Below the pieces are notes generated by a model. That model was not told where the DNA came from. It did no database searches and saw only the letters and a list, made by a program, of their open reading frames with translations. DNA of 64,000 nucleotides from Pisolithus tinctorius (Eukaryota > Basidiomycota > Agaricomycetes > Boletales > Pisolithaceae): NCBI GenBank assembly GCA_024663395.1, contig JANFAH010000026.1, forward strand, positions 372,001 to 436,000. Reading direction: 5' to 3'. Position 1 is the first letter of the stretch, and each line of letters begins with the position of its first letter. Both the position numbers and the translations under genes were made by a program. Of the stretch, positions 12,044-22,929 are shown piece after piece.

Positions 12044-14686
12044 TTATGCTTGTGGGGGACGGGGGGGAAGTGCGGACGACGATGCAGATGATAATGCGGA
12101 TGATGATGGGATTAAGCGGTTATCGCCCAAGCCGTAAATACTGCGAGGATTTTTCGGAATAAGACGGAGGACGATAGGCAAACTGACCGAAGTTATCGAA
12201 GAATGACTGCACGTAAAATAACGCAAGCCGTTTTTCCACTGCCCAAACACGCGCCAGGTGAGGCTGACGATGGAAGTGAGGTTCCCAAATCCTGGCGGAA
12301 ACCCTGGCCACGAAGCGAGCAGCATCCGGAACCTCTCGACATATTCCAGCTTCGTTTGGGGTTCTAGTGAGGCCAGACCTTGATCCTTAACCAGGGAAGG
12401 GTTCAGCGAACATGGTAAGCTCCGAATCTCCCGGGAAGATCTGCATAAAAATTTAGTAAATGGATTCTTTTGAGGTGCAAGGCAAAAACTTACCTGACGG
12501 ACTTGGTCCAGCCGCTCAGATTCCACATTCGACCAGAGGGCGGGCACCAGCAGACGGTCCAAGGCAACCAGCTCGAAGCGGAAATTATGCTCGTACAGGT
12601 CCCAGAGAATCTTGCCCTTTGTTGCCGAGTCGATGGTAGCGAGGTCTGCGAGACCAATTGTAATGTCGCGGAACTGCACATGACTCGGTACATCATGCTG
12701 AACCTTCACGAACTCCGGACCAAAGATATCAGCAGCTTCATGTATTTGGTTCCCAGAAAAACTGATCGAAATGCGGTCGGGAATCGTGTTAAGATAATCG
12801 CGCCACAAACGGGGAATGACGGGGGACGCATCCGAAGCAGCGAGTCGCGTGATCCAACCTGCTCGGGCCACCAACCAATTCCGGAGGTACCTCTGCCTCC
12901 GCTCCGAGGACTCGCCTCTCATAAATAGCGCGGGGTGAGGGAAAAAATACGCGATTTTGGGCACACTGGCACGAATTCTCTTGGGGTCCTTGTTGACGTC
13001 AGTAAGCGCAGTGTGCCACGAGTAAATGTGAGCGGGGAAGGCAGGATCATCAAAATCCTGCGGCAAGTCGACGTTCGGAGCGGTGGAAGTCTTGGCCTTC
13101 TTCGAACCTGCAGAATTATCTGAGCAGATAGTTGTAAGCGTAAAGATCTCGATCAGTAACGAAACACCCACAAGGACCGCTGCGATGTTTAGCCCTATCC
13201 GTTCTGACAACTCCCGAGGCGGAGCCGGGCGTGCTGGAACTCGCGGTATTCAAGGCCATTGAGCCGGAGGTTGTGGGAGTCGACTGCCGCGGGACTTGGT
13301 TCTGGCCAGGGCGCCGCAAATTGCTCAAGACCCACTACTGGAGCTTCGCGGGTGTGGACATGCATAGGATCGCCAGGGTAATACCACCTAGCGTTCCACT
13401 TGAGCATTTGGCCGACCTCGAATTCATCTGGGGTAGTGATAATGCCTTCCGGGCGTGTAATGTCGACCTCGCGATGTATCTTCATATCCTTTGGCACTAA
13501 CTCCGGCTTCCAGACTAGCCATACGGGGATGCGTGCTTCAAAAAGTCGCTCGCAGACATCAGGATCCGTGGTAAATGCACCCATCCAACGCTGTTTTGCA
13601 TTAAAAAATGGGCCAGAAGGGGGGGTAATTTTTATCTCAAGGGAGTCTACCATAGCGTAAATATCCAGACAAAGACGTTGGAAGAGCGCGACTAGGACCA
13701 CCGTATCACGGAAGGTGAATGGGAGTTGCTATGGAATTGTCAACTATTGAAATATCAGACAACGAGATATCATACCTTCAGACACATGAGAGACCTTCGA
13801 CATTGCCTAATCCATATGTGCACCCGGAGAGGTCCCTCGTCGTCAGGGTTCTTTGGTGGCCAGTTCTTCGCCCTGTTCTTCTAGTCATTTATACAAGATC
13901 TCTAGATGCTTCCACTTGTCCGGATGAACCCTACCAACCCTGAACGCCGATCCTCTCTCCAAGGCGAAGTCTTCCGGCACATTCCTGATGTTCCACCACA
14001 TCCAAGACCACGTCGGGTCGTCCTGATAGACTGCATGTCGAGGGATACATCCGGCCCACATATAACGCTCGGCATATAGTTGAGGCCACTGAAACAGTCG
14101 ATGTGGCCGAATCGGCCGTCGCTGGCAGAGCGTGATTGTCTTCCCCTCGAAGAGAAACGGTTCGGGAACGAAGTCGGCATTAGGAGAGGTGATCCAGTGG
14201 TCGTTATATTTCGCGAGAACGCGTGCGTCGAAGGCACCATAATTCCCTGAAAGAGAATGCATTGGTTATGAGCCACATTAGGTTAAATAATAGAGCGCAC
14301 CATCGCCCGGTTGGGTTGCTGCTATGACCTGTTGAGCGCGTTCTTGAGGCATATCGATCCTATAAATGAAATAAGAACTGAAATATGTAGCGTCTTAGTA
14401 CGGATTCCACCACAGGGTCAATAAAAACGTACCCAGGAGATAAGAGGCATTCGAAGGGGGGAGGAGTTAAATAAAGCAATACGGCTATAGTAGAATTGTT
14501 GAAGCGCGCCCTGGCACCGAGTCGGAGTACCAGCCCACGACATGGAGTCACATCATCCAACGTTCCTCCGACAACACTAGCGTTGCTGATATCTGTGAGA
14601 CCGTCAAGGGGGAGATAAATGAGAAAAAAAAGTGGATCACAGCACCTACACGGTATATAGAACCTTGCACCCGGTGAAGATTTCAT
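12044..14686 (-). CDS. KDZ companion protein (unknown function), multi-exon
   Basis: I do not recognise a named domain. Exons on the minus strand carry WITSPNADFVPEPFLFEG (about 14190), RWMGAFTTDPDVCERLFEAR and IPVWLVWKPELVP (13500-13600), and FPAHIYSWHTALTDVN to LWDLYEHNFRFELVALDRLL (12550-13050). One clear intron lies at about 12441-12494 (GTAAGT to TGCAG). The reading frame near 12300-12480 is ambiguous, so another intron or an indel may exist there. The same protein, in the same order and next to a KDZ transposase, recurs in decayed form at 32530-34597. That conservation argues it is a functional partner of the transposase rather than a chance neighbour. Its leader upstream carries the five-hairpin module. 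Confidence 0.7.
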
Positions 14687-15070
14687 GCACAGATGCCGGG
14701 CACACAGTCTTCAATGCCCCGAGTTGCGCTATGCAAGGTAGCGCCTCCACGAAATGGAGTCTCGTCCGTGCAACTGGTACCACGAGCACGCCAAGTTTAC
14801 TGAGATAGGCACCAAACCTATCTCAGCGCTCGAAGGGCACCAAACCCTTCGAATCCTGGCGGAGGAACGCGCCAAACGTTCCTCTCCACGACACGAATTG
14901 ATAAAAAGAAAGAGGAATAAAGAAGAAACTCACCTGAGGCAATAGCGTGAAGGCAGGTCGTGGATTAAGACGCGTGGATCGTTTGAAGGGCTTGCAAAAG
15001 AAGTGCGACAAGTGCAGTGAGCACGTGATCATTACCAGCATTAAGTCAGAGCTGACTTAGCACGAGAAAT
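14687..15070 (-). promoter_or_regulatory. Five-hairpin leader module upstream of the companion gene
   Basis: Read on the minus strand (14884 to 14726), three hairpins have 8-9 bp perfect stems but different stem sequences, and almost identical 7-nt loops. Stems are GAGGAACG at 14862-14884, TCGAAGGG at 14830-14852 and TGAGATAGG at 14801-14825; loops are TTTGGCG, TTTGGTG and TTTGGTG. They are followed by CTCCA/TGGAG (14745-14759) and GCGCTA/TAGCGC (14726-14744). Immediately upstream is CCTCAG followed by GTGAGT, a possible donor in a 5' leader intron. The same five hairpins occur in the same order at 15377-15534 facing the other way. Confidence 0.7.
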
Positions 15071-15364
15071 TTGCTGGCGGTGCGCGCGGACTATTTGGTG
15101 GTGGCGGTGCCTGTGGGCAACGTTGCGATGCCGCTGGTATGCAGTCAGGTTACGCATGCGGGGCGGGCTAATTGGTGCCTTAACCTAATATATAACATAT
15201 GTTGTAATGCCCCCGCGTTCAATTCAAACCAGAGTCCCGGAGGAAATACCGACAAATTAATTGTCATAGGTGTGTACTTAGTAACCAAACATACACAATG
15301 TTGACACGTTCGCACACTTGTTTCCCTTCTCCACTTTCCACTCTCCACTCTCCACTCTCGTCGT

Positions 15365-15560
15365 TAATCCTTCGCCAGGGGAACTGCTTGGTGCGTCCCC
15401 TACCAAGCGTCAGGGGCTTGGTGCCCTTGACGGCTCTCGAAGGCTTGGAGCCTTCGAGAGTCGTCTTGGTATGGATTGGCTGTCGGTCGCGCGGACGAGA
15501 CTCCATCTCATGGAGGCGCTACTTCGTATAGCGCAACTCGGGGCGTTGAAGACTGCCAGC
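15365..15560 (+). promoter_or_regulatory. Five-hairpin leader module facing the cargo gene
   Basis: Hairpins in order: AGGGGA/TCCCCT (15377-15401, bulged, loop containing TTGGTG); GTCAGGGG/CCCTTGAC (15409-15431, one G-U pair, loop CTTGGTG); CTCTCGAAGG/CCTTCGAGAG (15434-15460, 10 bp, loop CTTGGAG); CTCCAT/ATGGAG (15501-15515); GCGCTA/TAGCGC (15516-15534). The loops match those of the minus-strand copy, while the stems differ and stay paired. A degraded copy lies at 16353-16445 and a trace at 17618-17645. Confidence 0.7.
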
Positions 15561-15609
15561 TTTCCTTGGCTACCCTGGAGTCCATCTTTTACTTCCCAAA
15601 GGAGACTCA

Positions 15610-16600
15610 GCTGTTCACGTTACCCGCTGGTGAGTTCGAGGCTTGCGTCTCCCCTAGACGTTAATCAAGTTTCTCTTCGCTTTCTCAAACTTCCTGATCA
15701 ACGCTACATTCTCTCCGTCACCTGTTAAGGCCGACATTTCTCCTTGGCTGCCTCCATCTCCGCCTTCTTCTGAGACAAGACTTCGTTCACTTTGCCCGTT
15801 GGTGAGTTCAAGGTTTGCGTCTCCCTTCCTTAGCTGATCTCCAATCGTCTTTGTATAGGGACGCTAATCGGGTTTCTCTTGCTCACTTTCTTACTTTCCT
15901 GGTTAAGGCAGCGTTCTCTCCGTTATCTATCAAGGCCGATGGTTTTCCGTGGCTACCCCCAGCTCCACCTTGTCCATCTGAGACAAGACTCCGTTCACTT
16001 TTCCCGCTGGTGAGTTCGAGGCTTGCGTCTCCCCCTTCCTTCGCTGATCTCCGATCGTCTTTGTATAGGGACGCTAATCGGGTTTCTCTTGCTCGCTTTC
16101 TTACTTTCCTGGTTAACGCAGCGTTCTCTCCGTTATCTATTAAGGCCGATGGTTTGCCGTGGCTACCCCCAGTTCCATCTTCTCCTTCCAATACTAGAGT
16201 CTTTTCAATTTGCCCGCCAGGTGAGTTCGAGGCTTGCGTCTCCCTTCCTTCGCTGATCTCCAACCGCCTTTGTGTGGAGACGCTAATCAGGTTTATCTTG
16301 TTCGCTTTCTTACTTTCATGGTCAACGGTACGTTCTCTTCGACATCTATTACGCCAGGGGAACGTTTGGTGCGTCCCCTACCAAGGGCCAGGGGCTTGGT
16401 GCCCTTCGCAGCTCTCAAAGGCTTGGAGCCTTCGAAAGTCATCTTGGTATGGATATACCCTAAACTCTACCTTTTCGTTTCCCGAGGATATTCCGTTCAT
16501 TTTACAAGCTGGTGAGTTTGAGGCTCGCTTGTTTCCTCAGTTCCTGATCCCCGATTACTCCTGTGTAGGGATGCTAATTAAGTCTTCCCGTCCTTCCTAG
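15610..16600 (+). repeat. Tandem repeat of about 175-210 bp with embedded splice-like signals
   Basis: The phrase GGTGAGTTCGAGGCTTGCG recurs at about 15630, 15804, 16010 and 16219, with a looser copy near 16511. Each copy pairs a GTGAGT donor-like site with a GTATAGG acceptor-like site about 60 bp later. The last interval is longer because it contains a second partial hairpin module. A 261-residue frame runs through 15815-16600 without a stop, but its repeated indels make coding doubtful. An amplified untranslated exon-intron unit upstream of the cargo gene is an alternative. Confidence 0.65.
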
Positions 16601-16620
16601 TGTTGTCTCCACTTCCAGTC

Positions 16621-17405
16621 ATGGTGAGCCGCGAACGAGTAAGTGTTTAGCCTTTGCATCTATTCCATTAGTTATATTCTTTACCTGGGGCGTACAATGA
16701 TCCGTTTAACGAGAGTGCAATTACAACATTCCTACAGACCGTGCATGCAGGATTCACCGAGGCGGATCCTACGTGTTATTCCATGGCTGCTAACAAATGG
16801 GGAAGAAGAACCTTCTGTTGGAGATCCGCCTATCGACTTACAATATTGTCTGTGTTTCTTTCCCTCTCCCTTCCATTCCTCGTCTCACTATGTGCCAGCC
16901 ACCCTCACTCGATAATGGGCGAAGCATAAGCGCCATCAACCTAAGTGCGTGATTTTCTAACCACTGTCTGATAGCTAACGTTCAAGGGTTATGCAGGCGC
17001 TCTAATCACTATTGTTTCGCATCTCGAATTGAGCGCAGTCGATGCTGCCACCCTTGCTGACATCTTACTTTCGAGATCCCAGCGTGAAGGTGGGCGCTTT
17101 TCCAAGACTTTTGTTCCTTGACAGTAATCATCTCCCATAGCACCATCATTTCCGTCGAGTTCGGCTCCCTCAACAGTCGTCATCCTGTCAGGAGGGCACC
17201 AACTGCGGTCCCTTCCCTCCCCTTTTCCCCCATCGGCGTGGAGGTCCCCACTCCCCCCGTATCAATACATCTGATGTCCGCTGACACCCCTGACTCCGCC
17301 ACTGTTCTCATCCGCGGACATCCGGACGTGGAACCAAGTGATCCATCCCTGGCGGACGAGTGTTGGCATACTTCGACCAGAGTATTTTTCACAGTGACCC
17401 TGTAA
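16621..17405 (+). CDS. Possible small multi-exon gene
   Basis: An ATG at 16621 (MVSRER) is followed at once by GTAAGT. Later candidate exons end in acceptor-like CAG/TAG and include one at about 17003-17090 (HLELSAVDAATLADILLSR) and a last one closing with DPSLADECWHTSTRV and a TAA at about 17403. Codon use and CG content look like the neighbouring cargo gene. The exons may instead be leader exons of the gene at 18464. I do not recognise a family. Exon joining is not settled. Confidence 0.3.
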
Positions 17406-17599
17406 ACATACCTGTTTTGTATAAAGCTTTGCTTTTTTATTTTTTATTTGGCTCAAGTGTAACCAACAACACGACTACTAACGGATTTTCTACCTGGTGC
17501 AGGTAAGTGGAGATATCGCAAATACAAAGGTTTCAAGATCGGGACCCTTTCATCATGTACGTGTTGTTACTGACCTGCATCCGTTCTCGCCCCTACCAT

Positions 17600-18320
17600 T
17601 TGGCGTGGTTGTCCACAAGAGTTGAGGGCTTGGAGCCTTCGAAGGTTCTCGTCGATTGCGTCTACGAGACCCTTGGGAACAGAGTCATGGCATCGTCCGA
17701 GCCTTTCCGTTCACCGTTGTCGCACGCGTATCATATTACTAAGTGGTACATATTCCTTCTGTCTTGGTTATTGCTTCTTCCTTACTGTTCTCTTGCTGTT
17801 CCGGCATTTACTGATGTTTCGATGTCGATCGCATGCATGAAACCCACACGAACAGAGCTCATCTTCCGAGGCTCTCTGTTTACCACTGTTGCACACGTAT
17901 TCCATTACCAAGTGGTACATGTTCCCTCCGTTTTGGGCCTTCAGGGGTTCGAGTCTCCGCTTATTAGCGATGTATTTCCTCCGTTTTCGTTATTACATCT
18001 TCCATTCAGCTCCTTCCCCTGTCTCGGCATTCACCACGGTTCGTTCTTGGGGGGGGGGGGGGTTTGGTCCTTCAAGGGTTTGTTGTGCAGGTTCGTTTTT
18101 CGATCGCATGCACGAGACCCGCGCAAACAGAGTCCGAATTGTTCAAGTCTCTGTTCACTACCATTGCATGCGTATGTTATTACGAAGTGGTATGTACTCT
18201 CTCTGTATTGATTATTGCATATTCCTTATGGTTCGTTCCACCTGGTACTTATCACGATACGGCATGACACCAATCTTCTTTTCTGATATTTTCCTTTTGT
18301 TCCACTCGCTACTCATGTAA
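17600..18320 (+). repeat. Diverged tandem repeat, three copies
   Basis: Three copies start near 17655, 17826 and 18103 with a GATTGCG or GATCGCATGC word. Each continues through AACAGAG and a CTCTGTTCAC-like or CCGTTCACC-like segment to TTACnAAGTGGTA(C/T). Spacing is irregular (about 170 and 280 bp). A run of about 13 G at 18049-18062 lies between copies two and three. The first copy is preceded by a trace of the TTGG-loop hairpin motif. Confidence 0.5.
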
Positions 18321-18463
18321 TAACCGCAAGCATCATTATTCCATCGCAACAAGCTGCCATTTTACCGAATAACTCCATGGGTTTTTTTATGTCAGGTAAG
18401 GCATGGCTTTACTTAAATACCTCATCTGACCGCTTTTCCCCTCCTCCCCCATCGTTCTTGACA

Positions 18464-21400
18464 TGCCTCGCGCACCGAAAAGTGTTGACCAAGTTGTGGA
18501 CAACTCTACGGATTTGCACACCCGGGTTCTTCGAAACCGCAAAATCCCCACCACCAAGATGGCTCCTCCACCAGAGGTAAGTTATCTTGTCACTGTCGAT
18601 CCCATCTGACCCCTGCCTTCACAGATCAAAAAAGACAAGCCCAAGCCCCGGCACACAGTGCAACCGCCTGAAGGATGGGAAGAGCATATGTTCAGTCTCC
18701 GTGACAGGAGGAGATCACTCACTCCTAGTGTTTCTGTGTCCTCCCAAAATTCTACTACCCCGATCTTGCAGGAAGACCAGGTCGAGGGCACTCCGATGGA
18801 GGAGGATACTGGTGAGGCTGAGGCTGAGGTGAGGCTGAGGAGGTTGAGGTCAACGTTCCTGCTGACGAGGGCAGTCAACATCCTGATGATGGGGCTAGTC
18901 AACTTCCGGACGATGAAGGTTCATTTTTTTTTGAATATTTTTCTCGTTCTCTCACAGTTCTGTAGATGTTGCATTGTTATATCCTTGACTCTGGGGTTTG
19001 GTGCCCCCCCCCTTCTCTCATCTGACTGTGGGTTCAGTGCCCAATGGTCTAAAGCTAGGCACTTTGGATCCTCATGAGAGTCGCCAAGTGTCCTGTGTCA
19101 TTTTCACTTCTTTTCTAGACACTTTGTTATCCTTTGATGTGTCTTTTGTCGCACTGCAATGCATTCTCTTCCAATATTGATGTGTTCATAGTAGATCAGG
19201 ATGATTCTGAATCATCACTTCCTCCATCTTTGCCACCAGCTGAAGACTCCAGTTCCGACGCCGAGGATGAGTTTCCCCCACGTCGTCCTGGTCGCCGTGT
19301 GGAACACAAACCTAAAAGCAAGGGCAAAAGTAGGGCTATGGATGTTGACGACAGTGATATAGTGAGTCAGGATGATCATGAACACGCCCGGAACACGAAA
19401 TTTAGGAAGACTGGGAACTTGTCCCATGCTGCTCTCGATGAGATACGTGACTTCGCGACCGAAGTCAAGGCAAAAGCAGAAGAACTTGGATGTCGACACA
19501 GCAAGTCTCCTCGTGACATCCTTGTCGCTGCTGGGCTCAGTGTCAAACCATCTCACACGAAGCTCAACGAGGCCAACCTCTTCCGCTCGTGGTATTGGGC
19601 CACCCAACCGAAACCTGATGGCGGTATGCATGCCCTTGTCACATACTCTTTTATAACATTCTTCCCAGCCGACCGAAACATGGTCAACAATATCATTACG
19701 ATGGAGTACAATCAACTCATGAAAGATATCCCCAAAGACAACACCGCGGCAAGAAAGGAGAAGTTGAAGGCCATTTATGAATGGAGCGAGAGCTCCTCAG
19801 CAGTGCCCACTAACAAATCAGTCAAGTCCATCGCAGTCAGAGTCCACAACGCGAAGACGCAGTTCTCCAGATTGGTAAGTGGTTGTAAGTGGGTGGGTGG
19901 GTGGCAGATCTTACCGTCGAGCAGGCTGAAGCGTGGTCGACTCTTGAAGACATCGAAATTGCTGGAGTTGTGATGTATGTTGGACAAGACCCTGCAGGAC
20001 GCCAGACCTCTGGCATATTTGGTGGTTCCGATATCATACGAAAGTACATCAATGATTGTGCCATTGATGTTCGGGGACTTATGGACAAGTACACCGCAAT
20101 ATTTAAGTAAGTGATGTTACACATATCTTACTCGGACTCATTGCAATTAGGTGTCTCAGGGATGGTAATGGTACTGAGGCTGGGTTATTAAGGACGAGTG
20201 CTTCTGCCAGTTCAGCTCCAGCATTGGAGTTGCGTTGTCGAATGAAGGAGATACCAAGAGATCACAACCGCCGGGTATTTGGATCTATGATGAAGGAGAA
20301 GTTGATAACGGCGCTCCAAGATCTACACAGTACATATTTCTGGTATTCCATATATTCTCTTCTAAGTGTCTTCCCATAAGCGACCCGTGGGGTCGAAGTT
20401 GGTGATCCCCAGAAAATCATTTGGCAGTGGCTTCTTGAGTTCATTAGGAGGAACTCTCTCGTCATAATCAACTGGCCGCTTGGGGTGCCTCCACCGGGCC
20501 CTGGTTTTGAGTACAAGAAACTCAAAGCTGACACTCTCCGCCAACTTGTGGTACCTTATCTGCAGAGAAAGCTAGGCTCGATGTACGATGGACAATCTGA
20601 TGACGACGATGACGAGAAAAATGATCGTCTGGATGGTGTGCCAGAGGTCGAAATCAAACCCTGGAATGAAGGTATTGTGTACATTTTTTGTCTAACTCAT
20701 CGCTGACTGTTTTTGCAGATGTCATCAGCATAAGGGATGTACACCCATTAAAGGGAGAGATCGCACTGGTCAAGGCTCCTGATGGCACGGTTTTGTGCAA
20801 GGTGTCTGACGATCCTGAGTGGCAGAAGTCCCGCGAAGAAGAGGATCCAGGTATGGCGGCACATCATGCACAGAGCGGACTCCCATTTCCATCGCGCAAG
20901 CGGCCTCGTGTGGAGGTGACGGATAATGACACAGTTCCTCGTGAGGTGAGTCAATCCACTCAACCTCTGGTGTCCACTAATGCTCCCCAAGGCTTCACGC
21001 TCTGACTGCCAAATGCCCCTGCATGACGAAGGCAGGGATGCACGCCCCATCGCTGGCGACCGCAGTGTAGTGATTTACCCTGCTGCATTTTGGTCGAAAC
21101 TAACAGGCGACATGCACAGGATGCACTTCGTGACCCACCAGCACACACAAGCCGCGAGAACACTCGAGAGCCCGGTCGATCTGAGCGCCCCTTGCCGGCT
21201 CGGCGCTATGGGGTGAGGTCCGGACATACCAGTTGATTAAAAGACTAATGGAGGACTGCACAGGATCTGCATCGTGATGCTGTCCCAAGCCGTTTGCACC
21301 CACAGGACCCTGGCCCTTCTCAGCAGTTTCCACCATCTCGGCGTTATGAGGTGAGTAACCCAGGCATTCTGCTTCTTGAAGGAGACCAATAGGATGTCCT

Positions 21401-21726
21401 GCAGGACCCTCGTTATGACCGCGCCAACTATCATGTTCCTGGCCCCTCCGATATTCCCTACAATGTTCGTGGCTTGATCCTTCATTGTCACATTTTGTTT
21501 AGCTTCTCTATAGGTATTACTGCCTGCCCGCCACGGTTCGGGGCGTTTCCCTCCGTCCTGTCAGACGTATCGCATACCATCTCGCCCTGACCATCATGTT
21601 TACCATGATGCTCCATATATCTCTGACTACTACCCCCCAGCCCAGCCTACAGCACAGCAATGGGTTGACAGAGGTAGTGCTGCACAGTATGAGGACGAAC
21701 TTCCTGAGGATTACTTAGATTATTAG
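18464..21726 (+). CDS. KDZ cargo gene, unknown function, multi-exon
   Basis: The likely start is ATG 18464 (MPRAPKSVDQVVDN), with a first intron from GTAAGT at 18577 to CACAG at about 18625. The next exons are acidic, then basic (RRPGRRVEHKPKSKGKSRAM, about 19290). A structured region follows at 19370-20110 (LRLxxAGL-like ILVAAGLSVKPSHTK, NLFRSWYWA, and QAEAWSTLEDIEIAGVVMYV after a very short intron at about 19876). A third block at 20440-20850 contains INWPLGVPPPGPGFEYKKL and an acidic run. The C terminus comes from small exons that each end in RRYG or RRYE before GTGAG, finishing EDYLDY and a TAG at 21724. I recall similar unnamed proteins as common near mushroom transposons, but I cannot name a domain. 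It is divergent from the companion gene. Confidence 0.6.
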
Positions 21727-22929
21727 TCTCCTCAGTATTTTCTTTAGAAATACATGTTTGTTTTTCCGTGATAGGGTGAGCAGTGAGTGAATCAAATCTC
21801 TCAGTTCTCCGTCATTTTGAATGCAAGAGCATTTGTCTGCTTGACTGTTATTTTGTTACCTCCTGTGGCCACACTGCCATATTGCTGCTCATGATCTACC
21901 AATGAATTTTCTACTGATTGACATTCTACAGGGAAGATGCATCTACTCAAAATACTGTATGCTTGTTTGAAGAGTTTGGGCTGCAGAGAGTTAGGTCAAA
22001 GGACATTTGAGGTGAAGCTTAGAGGCCACACCTACAGATAAAGGAGCCTCCAGCAATGAGGAGGGGATATGGTGACATTAAGCAAGTGTTGATGTGGTGA
22101 TCACTGACTGACAACTCTCCTAGTGTCACTGTGTCCAATGGCCAGGGGCTCTGGTGAGTTCTGCTGCCTGGTCTCCTGTGTACCTTATCTATATTTGATT
22201 ACTGTGATCAAGTGATTGTTTTTCCCTGGTGAGTTGAGGGAACTCAATGGAATTCAAATGGAATTGAAATGATTATCTCAAAATAATGGGTAAATAGCCT
22301 GAATTTTGAGAGGACTAAAAACACTCAAAAGTCAATTTCCTTCAAGTTTTGACAGATAGGGTTTTTCCACATGGTGAGGGGGGTGGCAAGGTTGGAAAGC
22401 AAGGATTGAAAGTGGTGTTGAGGCAAGGTTAGCAGTACCTCAGATTAAAGGGACTTGGGCAACATCTCTTGCTTACTAATCAGGTGTTGTTATCATCATC
22501 AGGATGCTGCAGTTCTATGTTACATGCAAGCAGTGTAGAGCTGCAGAGGTTGACTTCTGGATTTATTTTGGTCTTGTCTGGGTTCTCTCATTGACTTTTC
22601 CCTATAAACATTGTTGTTCAATGCTTTTTCTAAGAGCCTATTTTTGTGTTGAGAATTAATCTACCTGCATTGCTACTAAAACAGGTCTATCTTTTATCAG
22701 ACCCATCATGTTGTTATCATTTGCAGCTGCACAATTTGCCCCCATTTAATCTGCTACATTGGCCCTTCACTGTGCTCTGTGAGTTAGTATAAAAATTAGA
22801 TAACATTACCTGTGCAATATGTCAATACAGCCCTGCATGGTGGATCTGGTTGACTTGAAGCTGCCACAAAATTGATTTGAGAGCATTTTGGTGTTCTGAC
22901 ATATAGTACATGGACATCCTACTGGCCTC
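21727..22929. other. Non-coding right arm of the KDZ transposon
   Basis: This is AT-rich sequence that becomes CG-free from about 21815. It has no convincing open frame and no repeats beyond simple T-rich stretches. It probably includes the 3' end of the cargo transcript. Confidence 0.5.

Noticed and set aside
18049..18062. G-run as a G-quadruplex element
   Set aside because: A single homopolymer run; length is unreliable in sequencing and no set of four G tracts is conserved.
12044..21726. A TET/JBP dioxygenase as KDZ cargo
   Set aside because: TET/JBP genes are known partners of fungal KDZ elements, so I looked for the HxD...H and Fe/oxoglutarate motifs in both non-transposase genes and did not find them.
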